DNA of 24,544 nt, from positions 1 through 24,544 of the forward strand of contig CALCHR010000220.1 in assembly GCA_937901185.1 (NCBI GenBank). The letters run 5' to 3'. The stretch is from an uncultured Bacteroidales bacterium (GTDB lineage Bacteria; Bacteroidota; Bacteroidia; Bacteroidales; Bacteroidaceae). A model generated the notes under the pieces. The model had not been told where the DNA came from. It worked only from the letters and a program-made list of their open reading frames with translations, and made no database searches. The position numbers and the translations under genes are program-made. Of the stretch, positions 6,015-12,674 are shown in pieces (the first letter of the stretch is position 1; the number at the start of each line of letters is the position of its first letter).

Positions 6015-6490
6015 TAACTAATCCTTTCCGCATACTGATTCGGGCTCGCCAGCGAAACTCCGAGGATTTCGTCATAGTGAGATTCCTGGTCAGGTCTAAA
6101 ACGTCCGAACTTTACAATTATGTTTTTAAAGAAAGACAGATTAACAACTTTAAACTCTATCTCATTTCTATTATAGCCGGTATAGATAATAATAGGGTCG
6201 TCAGTCTTTTCTCTGAACTTAGATACCAACTCAAATAAGCTGTCCCAAGAATCGAAAGGCTCAAGACCACCACAGACTAATGCTCTAGATAAGGGATTAC
6301 CTAGATACATGTCTAGGAGGTCGTCGACATTAATATCTATAGTAGGTGACTGTGCTAGGGCTGCGTTCTGGCACAGCCCTTTCTTACCGCAATCCCTCTC
6401 GCACTTCCAGTTACAAGAGGGAAAGCCGATAAACATCGCACAAGTTTTATAATTACTGAAATCTTCTTGAATAATATTTTTTAGTTTCAT
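6014..6490 (-). CDS. nrdG: Anaerobic ribonucleotide reductase activating enzyme, radical SAM, 158 aa
   Basis: Radical SAM activase that would use S-adenosylmethionine and a 4Fe-4S cluster to make the glycyl radical on NrdD. The cluster site is atypical: C26-x3-C30, then after an insertion C40 followed by QN, with an extra C34 between, instead of the compact CxxxCxxC. This insertion is, to my knowledge, seen in a Firmicutes/phage subgroup. The rest fits: MFIGFPSCNWKC, a GGLEPFD motif (residues ~74-80) and VIYTGYN-type sequence (IIIYTGYNRNEI). It overlaps the NrdD stop as ATGA and overlaps the next gene by one base, so the three are translationally coupled. Confidence 0.88.
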   Translation of the reverse strand: MKLKNIIQEDFSNYKTCAMFIGFPSCNWKCERDCGKKGLCQNAALAQSPTIDINVDDLLDMYLGNPLSRALVCGGLEPFDSWDSLFELVSKFREKTDDPIIIYTGYNRNEIEFKVVNLSFFKNIIVKFGRFRPDQESHYDEILGVSLASPNQYAERIS

Positions 6491-8481
6491 CCGGCAACCA
6501 CATCCGTCTGGGCTCTAAGCAAAGCCAACTCATACCACTGACGTGCAGTAAACTCTTTCTTTCTAGGAGTTGAGTATGCTTCGTGAGGAGTGAGAAAGCC
6601 TACGACTCTCTGGTAAGTATCCGCTACAGGCTCGCCACACTTAGGACAAATGTCTGTGCCTACGAAAGCATGTCTGTGCTTACATACATTGATTCTAGTA
6701 TTAAAGCAGAAATAGATTACGCCTGAGAGAGCAATGTAGTTGAGCATGTACCAAGCTTCGTCAGTGTTCGGGAAGTTGCTCTCGAGATTAATATGAGCAA
6801 TCGCGCCACCAGAACACTTGTTATCAAGGATAGCGGCAGTTCTGACTTTCTCATTAATAGTACATCTCTCAGTGAGAGGGATCCACTGGTTCGAGTAGAT
6901 CTCAAACTCATTTACATTAAAGAAAGTGGAATCCTTGCCACAGAGGATTACAGCAGCTCTCTCTGCAGGAATACTTTCGATATTAAACGAGTACTCATCA
7001 GTGAAGTTATCCTTGACTTCATTAAGTACCTTAAAGATCTTATCACAGAACTTAAGTCCCTTATCAGTGTAAGACTTATTACCCAAAGCATCTTCTGCGA
7101 TATATCCAAACTTAACCATTACTTCATACAGTCCGAGGATACCGACAGTACAGTACTGCTTGTCCATCTCAATTCCGCCGTCGCCATAATTAGGCAGAAG
7201 TCCCTTTTCGATATTTCTAGAAATAATATATCTGACTCGATCGAGTGCTTTGCAGCAAAGCTTAACACGCTTACGGAGAATCTTGAGGTATTCATTCTCA
7301 TTAAAGTTCTCTGCTTCCTCGAGTTCATAGCAGATACGTACCAAGTTAATAGTATTAACCTTAATCGAGCCGATACTAAGAGCAGTACCACCAATAGAGT
7401 TTATAAAGCCCTTGAGCTTAGAAGTATCCGAAAGAAGTCTGCAGCAGTTGCTGAGAGTAGTAACGTCATCACTCATGAAGAAGTTAGAGTCGTTCCACTT
7501 AGTATTATGATCAGAGCACCAACGCGCGAAGTCGTTGTCCTTAAAGATATTAAACTTTCTAGTGCGAAGCATCTCAGCAGCTTCTTCCTGAGGAATGTCT
7601 CTGCGTTTAAGAAGAGAGTACGTAAGTACCGGGAAAGTAAACATATTAGATTCACGGATCTCGGACACAACTTCCATGAAGACCTTTTCGTGTTCAATAA
7701 ACATGTCTACGTAGTCGATAGCATAAGTACCATCGGGGAAAGTGATGTCTCCGAACAAAGCTTCGTAGTAGTATCTGTCGAAGATGCTTACGTTAGTGAA
7801 CGCACACTGGTCTGTTCTAAGGAACGGCTGATTAAGTCTGTAGATCAACTTCTCAAAAGTCTGGCGGAGGTAGTAATCAGGTGATACCAGATAGTATCCG
7901 TTGTCTACATCCTTCTTCCAGAAGTACATAGTCCAAAGAAGTACGTTAGGGAGTCCGACTGCTCCGGAAGATCTATTACACATAAACGAAACATACTCAA
8001 TTAGGTCATCAGTAAATGTAGTAAGATGCTTAGGACCTTCATTATTATAATTGTTCATGAAGAACAAACCTTCCTTAGCCAGACGACTAAGATCGTAAGC
8101 ATAACAATAAGGAATATATGTAGTGGAAGGAGCATCATGCATATAGAAAGCACCGACCCATTCCATCTCAAGCCACTCCTGAGCAGCTGCGAGACCGTAG
8201 CGCTTCTTCATCGCCATGAAGATCTTATTAAATGCGATAAGCTTATCAGAAGGCTTACCCTTCTCAAGACGAAGAGATACGATATCTCTGCCTGTGGAGG
8301 ATGCATTGTTATCAATAGAAACTTCTGCGAGATTCTTCTTTACAAAAGAATCCATGAAATCCGAGAAGTTAAGCTGAGAATCATGAAATCCGTTAAGCAG
8401 CTCAAAGTCTTCTCCATATTTAGTTATCAGCTGTGCAACACAGCGTTCAAAATCTTTATTAAGTTTATAATCAACGTTCAT
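6487..8481 (-). CDS. nrdD: Anaerobic (class III) ribonucleotide reductase, 664 aa
   Basis: Reduces ribonucleotides to deoxyribonucleotides without oxygen, using a glycyl radical. Visible signatures are YIPYCYAYDL (C126), the CNRSSGAVGLP loop (C168), SNCCRLL (C346-C347), a C-terminal metal site with C600, H602/H604 and CPKCG (C612, C615), and the glycyl-radical motif RVVGFL (G628). The metal site seems to have C/H in place of the first CxxC pair. The N-terminus starts directly with core sequence, so the ATP-cone of full-length cellular enzymes appears to be absent. AGGAGG lies 5 nt before the ATG. It is the second gene of the operon, after a thioredoxin-like protein and before NrdG. Confidence 0.95.
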   Translation of the reverse strand: MNVDYKLNKDFERCVAQLITKYGEDFELLNGFHDSQLNFSDFMDSFVKKNLAEVSIDNNASSTGRDIVSLRLEKGKPSDKLIAFNKIFMAMKKRYGLAAAQEWLEMEWVGAFYMHDAPSTTYIPYCYAYDLSRLAKEGLFFMNNYNNEGPKHLTTFTDDLIEYVSFMCNRSSGAVGLPNVLLWTMYFWKKDVDNGYYLVSPDYYLRQTFEKLIYRLNQPFLRTDQCAFTNVSIFDRYYYEALFGDITFPDGTYAIDYVDMFIEHEKVFMEVVSEIRESNMFTFPVLTYSLLKRRDIPQEEAAEMLRTRKFNIFKDNDFARWCSDHNTKWNDSNFFMSDDVTTLSNCCRLLSDTSKLKGFINSIGGTALSIGSIKVNTINLVRICYELEEAENFNENEYLKILRKRVKLCCKALDRVRYIISRNIEKGLLPNYGDGGIEMDKQYCTVGILGLYEVMVKFGYIAEDALGNKSYTDKGLKFCDKIFKVLNEVKDNFTDEYSFNIESIPAERAAVILCGKDSTFFNVNEFEIYSNQWIPLTERCTINEKVRTAAILDNKCSGGAIAHINLESNFPNTDEAWYMLNYIALSGVIYFCFNTRINVCKHRHAFVGTDICPKCGEPVADTYQRVVGFLTPHEAYSTPRKKEFTARQWYELALLRAQTDVVAG

Positions 8482-8496
8482 GTCAGCCTCCTGAAC

Positions 8497-8694
8497 TTAA
8501 AGAGAGTTAACATAAGCTACTGCTTCGCCAAACTCAAGTTTCTTATCATCGACTTCTAGGATCGGCATGAAGTCATAGCCGTTAGCACGAAGCCATTCTT
8601 CGTCATCGATAACTTCGAAAGTTACGTTTTTCTCCTTCAACTTAGCAGTCAAAATTTCACATTTTCTACAATGATTAGTATAAAGTTTAATCAT
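8497..8694 (-). CDS. Thioredoxin/glutaredoxin-like (NrdH-type) protein, 65 aa
   Basis: Compact thioredoxin fold: first strand MIKLYT, redox motif C9-R-K-C12, a helix, strand VTFEVIDD, the conserved cis-Pro (YDFMPILEVD) and a final helix. I chose MIKLYT as the start because AAAGGA lies 8 nt before it; a longer frame lacks any such site. Position directly before nrdD suggests it is the thiol reductant of the reductase, as NrdH or glutaredoxin is for others. The CRKC active site differs from the CPYC of glutaredoxins and CGPC of thioredoxins. It has a 130-nt structured leader and a class II promoter. Confidence 0.85.
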   Translation of the reverse strand: MIKLYTNHCRKCEILTAKLKEKNVTFEVIDDEEWLRANGYDFMPILEVDDKKLEFGEAVAYVNSL

Positions 8695-8825
8695 GAATTT
8701 CATCCTTTCTTTATAACACTGGGTAATTAATTTAGCCAAAATAACAGCCCTCATAAGGAGGTGGGACGCTAGGTTTTTAGCCCACCGTCCCGATGCCAAA
8801 TGACTTAACAATCTTAACAACCCAA
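8695..8825 (-). promoter_or_regulatory. Structured 5' leader of the RNR operon
   Basis: Between the class II promoter and the start at 8694 is a leader of about 130 nt. On the minus strand GGGACG can pair with CGTCCC, or alternatively GGTGGG with CCCACC; the two share the CCC and exclude each other. Next comes CACCTCCTTA, identical to the 3' end of E. coli 16S rRNA, itself able to form CCTC-CTTAT-GAGG or to pair with the AAGGA ribosome-binding site of the first gene. This could be a switch on translation. No known riboswitch class was recognised. Confidence 0.45.
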
Positions 8826-8841
8826 CATTATATTATACGAT
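8826..8841 (-). promoter_or_regulatory. Class II promoter of the RNR operon
   Basis: Minus strand ATCGTATAATATAATG, matching 10135-10150 in 15 of 16 positions. It lies just upstream of the leader of 8694-5826 and overlaps the last codons of the gene at 8843-9073. No standard -35 is seen. Confidence 0.65.
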
Positions 8842-8842
8842 A

Positions 8843-9073
8843 TTATAGGTTGATTTTTCGATAAAAAGAGAAATAAATACCAAGTCCGTCAACATAAAAA
8901 TAATATTTCTCCGAGTTATTTGTTTCAGATATGACAAAGTTTTTATACTTAAACTTATCAAAATAAATAGCACCCACAGGTTTATGATCGATGTTAAGCA
9001 GCTCGATAATAGGAGGCTTCTCCTGCTCTGCAAAAGTACTAAATAAAATAGTTAGCGAATGATCTGTTGTCAT
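8843..9073 (-). CDS. Unknown protein, 76 aa
   Basis: The start MTTDHSLTIL at 9073 overlaps the stop of the preceding gene as ATGA, with AGAGAGG upstream inside that gene. The product is a compact, probably beta-rich domain with hydrophobic strands (SLTILFSTF, KPVGAIYFDKF, NFVISE, YYFYVDGLGIYFSFY). No family recognised. Its 3' end overlaps the promoter region of the RNR operon, so read-through from here would also enter that operon. Confidence 0.7.
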   Translation of the reverse strand: MTTDHSLTILFSTFAEQEKPPIIELLNIDHKPVGAIYFDKFKYKNFVISETNNSEKYYFYVDGLGIYFSFYRKINL

Positions 9074-9438
9074 AAGTCCCTCTCTTCTCCGAATAGCACT
9101 GCTCTCAGGAAATTGCCGTCCCACAGATAATTTTCATAATCTTTTAAAACAACATTAATCATACACAACTCTTCTTTATAAAAATTAACTGCCTGCCGAA
9201 GTTGCTTATAAGCCAGCAGCATATTAACATCAGCCTGCTGACATTCAACAGCTTTACAGTAAGTATTAAATATATTGTCTGCAGCTAGCCCTAATACGTT
9301 TATAACTTTAGTAGTGGCACTACAGGTGATACGTGCTGCGACATATTCTCTAAAGAAACGTAATTGTTCGATTTTCGTGTGCACGCCGGTTCTAGCGTGG
9401 TTAATTAGTTCTAGTATTAGTTCTCTTGTGTCGTCCAT
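9070..9438 (-). CDS. Unknown helical protein, 122 aa
   Basis: I chose the ATG at MDDTRELILE (9438), about 9 nt after AAGGA; a TTG nine bases upstream would abut the ribosome-binding site. The protein looks all-helical, with four Cys (TCSATT, TYCKAVECQQ, ELCMIN) that do not form a recognised metal motif. It could be a small helical bundle. It is first in a two-gene unit with 8843-9073 and has a structured leader and class II promoter. Confidence 0.72.
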   Translation of the reverse strand: MDDTRELILELINHARTGVHTKIEQLRFFREYVAARITCSATTKVINVLGLAADNIFNTYCKAVECQQADVNMLLAYKQLRQAVNFYKEELCMINVVLKDYENYLWDGNFLRAVLFGEERDL

Positions 9439-9534
9439 AATAACCAATCCTTATTAATTAAAAGTATAGAGCCTTAGGCAGGAGGAGACCCAAGGCTCTG
9501 TGAAAGGAGGAATGATGTATATAAGATGCAGTAT
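9439..9534 (-). promoter_or_regulatory. Structured 5' leader with hairpins and anti-SD sequences
   Basis: On the minus strand the predicted mRNA begins with ATAAGAT-ACTGC-ATCTTAT, a hairpin at or near the start site. Further on comes CCTCCTTTC, identical to the 3' tail of Firmicutes 16S rRNA, then an 8-bp hairpin (AGAGCCTT / AAGGCTCT, about 9469-9500) whose loop contains CTCCTCCT. Both pyrimidine stretches could pair with the AAGGA ribosome-binding site of 9070-9438. Seen in sequence; the regulatory role is inferred. Confidence 0.45.
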
Positions 9535-9554
9535 CTTATATTATATAATACGAT
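9535..9554 (-). promoter_or_regulatory. Class II promoter-like element
   Basis: Minus strand ATCGTATTATATAATATAAG, one base different from the 2355 element over 16 positions and sharing ATCGTAT with those at 8826, 10135 and 18273. It faces the two-gene unit 9438-8843. Confidence 0.65.
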
Positions 9555-9590
9555 GTTTTTATTGAAATTTTTGAAGTTATTGGAATTTTT

Positions 9591-10070
9591 TTAACGTCCA
9601 AACATCCAATCGAAAATTTCAAAGATATCACTTGTCTTAGGCGCGATCTTACCACTTCCACTGATAGTTGTCTCGAAGTCGCCGTCTTTGAGTGTCAGGT
9701 GATAACCTTCGGGATACTTATCGGTAAATTCCTTAAGCGCAGACTGATAAACTTCTTCGGCAGCAGCAAGCTTATTGTGGATATCACTCTTACCAAGCTC
9801 AAAAGCTTTCTTAAGATTCTCAAGAGACTCTGCATACTCTCTAGTAAGCTGTGTAAGGTCTTCCTTATAAGACTTACGTGCAGCATTGAGTAGCTTAAAA
9901 GCATCCTCTACCTTAGTAGCATCAGCCTTCTTCTGAGAAGCGGCATCTTCTTTAGCCTTCAGCTCAGCGTAATAAGCTGCTTCAGCGGTCTGAAGTTCCT
10001 CAACAGTATCGAAGGGTTCCTTCAAAAGCTTAGAGTAATAGCCATAGCCTACATCTGTTTTCTTGTTCAT
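9591..10070 (-). CDS. Coiled-coil phage protein of unknown function, 159 aa
   Basis: Begins with YGYYSKLLKEPFDTVEELQT, then residues ~27-115 are Ala/Lys/Glu-rich helix, almost certainly a coiled coil (AEAAYYAELKAKEDAASQKK; KVEDAFKLLNAARKSYKEDL). The last ~45 residues look like a small beta domain ending in DIFEIFDWMFGR. The opening motif plus KVEDAFKxLNAA pattern recalls unnamed gut-phage proteins. A monocistronic unit with class II promoter and 5' hairpin suggests high mRNA stability; it may be abundant. Function unknown. Confidence 0.78.
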   Translation of the reverse strand: MNKKTDVGYGYYSKLLKEPFDTVEELQTAEAAYYAELKAKEDAASQKKADATKVEDAFKLLNAARKSYKEDLTQLTREYAESLENLKKAFELGKSDIHNKLAAAEEVYQSALKEFTDKYPEGYHLTLKDGDFETTISGSGKIAPKTSDIFEIFDWMFGR

Positions 10071-10102
10071 GTTAAAATACCATCCTTTTAGTAATTTATT
10101 TT

Positions 10103-10138
10103 AAGGTCAAGCAGAAGTCCTCTCAACTGCCTGACCTT
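10103..10138 (-). promoter_or_regulatory. 5' hairpin of the 9591-10070 mRNA
   Basis: On the minus strand AAGGTCAGGCAG pairs with CTGCTTGACCTT (12 bp with one G-U), loop 12 nt. It starts right after the -10-like element, so it would sit at the extreme 5' end of the mRNA, the position where hairpins protect transcripts from 5'-end-dependent decay. Confidence 0.6.
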
Positions 10139-10150
10139 ATATTATACGAT
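10135..10150 (-). promoter_or_regulatory. Class II promoter-like element
   Basis: Minus strand ATCGTATAATATAAGG, nearly identical to the RNR-operon element at 8826. It faces 9591-10070, and its 3' end overlaps the first bases of the 5' hairpin. Confidence 0.65.
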
Positions 10151-10165
10151 AAAATTTATGAAATT

Positions 10166-12169
10166 TTAATTAAAACCGCAGGTTATGCAAATACCAGTTT
10201 CAATATCGAAAGTGTCTTTTCCGCACTCCGGACAAAACTTTAAATGACTTTCAGACTCTTCTGAAAAAGATTCATTTACAGTATCCTTAAGATCAACCAA
10301 TGAAACTACTGCGTCCTTAGCTAGAGTACTGATCCCTCTAAGTGCAGTGATACCGAAGTCGAGTAGTATTGACACTACGATTCCTTCAGGGATATAAGAT
10401 AGGATAGCAAGGACTGCTCCTAGAGGAGGACAAACAGCTGCGAGAGCTTCGTCCGGAACTACTAGATGAACAATATCAATTATTGCACCAAGTACCGGCA
10501 AGCTTACTTGTACATTATCCAGGAAAGAATTAATCAGAGTAAGAATCGAATCAGCTTTATCGATAAGCTTCGGATCAATCTTAGTCTTAGTCTTAAGAAT
10601 GTTCTTATCTTCTTCAGTTAAGTTATAATCCTTAATCTTAGATTTAATATCCTTGGTCACAGCAGCAACCTTATCGGGAGGAATCTGCTCAGCAATCTTC
10701 TTGAGCATAGCAGCTTTCTCTTCTGCATTTGCTTTCTGGTTAATCTTATCAGCAAGAGCTTCTGCAGCGGTCTGCTTGTTGACCTCAGGAGTTTCTTCGC
10801 TTTCAGTAAGAAGATCATCAACTTCTTCATCAAGGAAATCCCAGTAGTTTCCCTCTCGGAAAGTAAGGGTTTCTCCTCTAGACTTAATACCGGCTTCGCA
10901 TCTATCACAGAGCCAGCCTAGGTCAACTTCCATACGGCATTCACTTCTATCGAAGAGTTCCTCGCACCAAGTACACTTTACTACGCTATCTTCGCAATCA
11001 CCACAGAGCCAGCCAATGTCATCCTTGTGAACACACTCATCCTTGGGGAAGAGTTCTTCACAACCGACGCACTCTACTGTATCCTCATTTTCTTCCATAG
11101 CTTCTACTAGATCCTTGAGAGACATACCTTCTGGAACAGGCTTTCTGCAGGATTCCTCAGCGGACTCTTCATTAAGAGGCTTTTCATCTTCACTATGAGA
11201 GATAACCTTTGCAACTTTGCAGTCTACTACTGCGTTATCGATACCGTCAAGTTTCTGATCGGATTCGATCGCGGGGTTTTCCTGATTAACATGCTCCTTA
11301 ATATTACCACGTCTAAAGCGTGTGATAGCGGTGGTATCATCATCTTCTTCAAAACCACCGATAGCAACATTGCTACGGTTAAAGACTGTATAGCCCAGGC
11401 CACTAGAAGCTCTTACAAGGTAATCACCCTTACTGTTGGTAGCAAGTCGCTGCTCGTCTTCTGTCAAAGAGTCATCAGCTTCTCCAGCAAGAAGTTTTTT
11501 AGCCTCTGCTACTGTAGCAACAAAGAAATTAACGGAACGATAATCATCATAATATTGCTCTGGGTTAGTTCTAGGAACCTTAACCCAGCCAAAGAAATAA
11601 GAGTCGGAACCTGGATTATGCTTTGGAGCAAAATTAAGACCGCGCTTTTCGGCAGCATCTACTGCGTACTTGATCTCATCCTCGGCACTGAATTTGCCGG
11701 GATACGTCATAGCTTTATTAATATCCGAAGTTATTGTATAATTTCGAGCGAGGAAATAATACTTCTGATTATTAGGATGCTTAAGCACTATTACGTAGTC
11801 TGAATCTTTAGGTGCTCTAAAAGCCGTTACTGGTACAGTCTCAGTTAATTCAGGTTCGTAATTCACAGAGTTATCCAGCTCGTCGAACTCTGGGTCTTCA
11901 TCAGGAATATAATCCTTAAGATCATCCTTAGTGAAAATCGACTTAGCCGGTTCAGTGTCTGTTTCTTTCATAACATCTTCCCAGGACCAAACAGTTCCGA
12001 GATCGCAGTGGTCTGTACACTCACCGAAATCATTTCGATTAACCTCGGTCTGAGTGATAACAGGTTTCTGACTTAAGCAGCCTAAAGCAAACGCCTTAGC
12101 TTCCTCGAAGAAATCGAAAAACTCATCTTCGCACTCCGGGCACTTTACAATATATGTATAAGTAATCAT
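10166..12169 (-). CDS. Large multi-zinc-finger protein with hydrophobic segments, 667 aa
   Basis: N-terminal zinc-knuckle-like segment KCPECEDEFF (Cys10, Cys13) with GECTDHCDLGTVWSWED (Cys51, Cys55). Residues ~115-290 look like three small repeats each containing a strand and AEAKKLL/KYAVDAAEK-type helix. Residues 367-392 and 399-424 are a tandem duplication of C-x2-C-x8-C-x9-C-x2-C with WLCxxC ends. After an acidic, Ala/Lys-rich linker, residues ~541-627 are hydrophobic (PVLGAIIDIVHLVVPDEALA; PPLGAVLAILSYIPEGIV), likely membrane-active helices. The end (646-664) is a CPECG...CITCG zinc ribbon. It looks like a multi-domain virion or ejected protein; that is inference. AAAGGAG precedes the ATG, and a class III promoter is 22 nt upstream. 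Confidence 0.8.
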   Translation of the reverse strand: MITYTYIVKCPECEDEFFDFFEEAKAFALGCLSQKPVITQTEVNRNDFGECTDHCDLGTVWSWEDVMKETDTEPAKSIFTKDDLKDYIPDEDPEFDELDNSVNYEPELTETVPVTAFRAPKDSDYVIVLKHPNNQKYYFLARNYTITSDINKAMTYPGKFSAEDEIKYAVDAAEKRGLNFAPKHNPGSDSYFFGWVKVPRTNPEQYYDDYRSVNFFVATVAEAKKLLAGEADDSLTEDEQRLATNSKGDYLVRASSGLGYTVFNRSNVAIGGFEEDDDTTAITRFRRGNIKEHVNQENPAIESDQKLDGIDNAVVDCKVAKVISHSEDEKPLNEESAEESCRKPVPEGMSLKDLVEAMEENEDTVECVGCEELFPKDECVHKDDIGWLCGDCEDSVVKCTWCEELFDRSECRMEVDLGWLCDRCEAGIKSRGETLTFREGNYWDFLDEEVDDLLTESEETPEVNKQTAAEALADKINQKANAEEKAAMLKKIAEQIPPDKVAAVTKDIKSKIKDYNLTEEDKNILKTKTKIDPKLIDKADSILTLINSFLDNVQVSLPVLGAIIDIVHLVVPDEALAAVCPPLGAVLAILSYIPEGIVVSILLDFGITALRGISTLAKDAVVSLVDLKDTVNESFSEESESHLKFCPECGKDTFDIETGICITCGFN

Positions 12170-12190
12170 TTATAATCTCCTTTAAGATTT

Positions 12191-12211
12191 AATCGTATAT
12201 AATTTAGCAAA
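12191..12211 (-). promoter_or_regulatory. Class III promoter-like element
   Basis: Minus strand TTTGCTAAATTATATACGAT, sharing TTTGCTAAATTATA with 20411-20430 and 23641-23660. No shared -35. It lies 22 nt before the large zinc-finger gene. Confidence 0.65.
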
Positions 12212-12221
12212 CTGAAATTGC

Positions 12222-12674
12222 TCAAATTTCATCCAGTAAACCAGAAGATCTAAGTATCCTCTCAGATTCCGAAATTAGTAAAGTTTCGTTAACCTTACCG
12301 GCTACTAGGAATACTTTAAGTACTCTTCCTTTATATAATAAGCGGATATCCCTGAAATCACCATTATGAAAATACTCTAATTTCGCCCCAATGAAATCCG
12401 GACAATTACGGAAGTCTGTGATAAGATCTAATTCGCGGTCAATGAACTTACACATGTCTTCCCGGTAATAAAGGTTATTAAGCCCGAGGTCTACTAGCTT
12501 CCCTCTCCACTGAGCGAAACATTGTACTCCCATGGGTTCAGAGAGGAACATTACAGTTTCCCCTCTGTACTCTATGGAATCATATCTAATTACTAATCCG
12601 AGTTGTTTAGCTTCCTCAGAGATCTCTAATGATTGCTCTGAGTTCATCCAAGAATCTGTTATCTGCTGTGCCAT
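12222..12674 (-). CDS. Unknown protein overlapping the helicase gene, about 150 aa
   Basis: The frame downstream of the helicase stop is clearly coding-like (LGLVIRYDSIEYRGETVMFL; KLVDLGLNNLYYREDM; DIRLLYKGRVLKVFLVAG), with mixed alpha/beta character. No start codon is available after the helicase stop, so it must begin inside that gene: MAQQITDSWM at 12674, preceded by GGAG at 6 nt, gives a 59-nt overlap. Starts at 12686 or 12647 are possible. The N-terminal ~20 residues are thus translated from helicase DNA in another frame. Function unknown; co-expression with the helicase suggests a partner. Confidence 0.65.
   Translation of the reverse strand: MAQQITDSWMNSEQSLEISEEAKQLGLVIRYDSIEYRGETVMFLSEPMGVQCFAQWRGKLVDLGLNNLYYREDMCKFIDRELDLITDFRNCPDFIGAKLEYFHNGDFRDIRLLYKGRVLKVFLVAGKVNETLLISESERILRSSGLLDEI

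Noticed and set aside
6793..7884. Long plus-strand open frame (363 codons) opposite nrdD
   Set aside because: It is antisense to a strongly supported gene, has no ribosome-binding site or plausible domain, and every credible gene is on the minus strand. It is a by-product of nrdD codon use.
9505..9560. Plus-strand AAAGGAGG followed by ATG, as if a small peptide gene
   Set aside because: The frame gives only about 17 residues and passes through a promoter element; the purine run is better read as the complement of an anti-SD sequence in a minus-strand leader.
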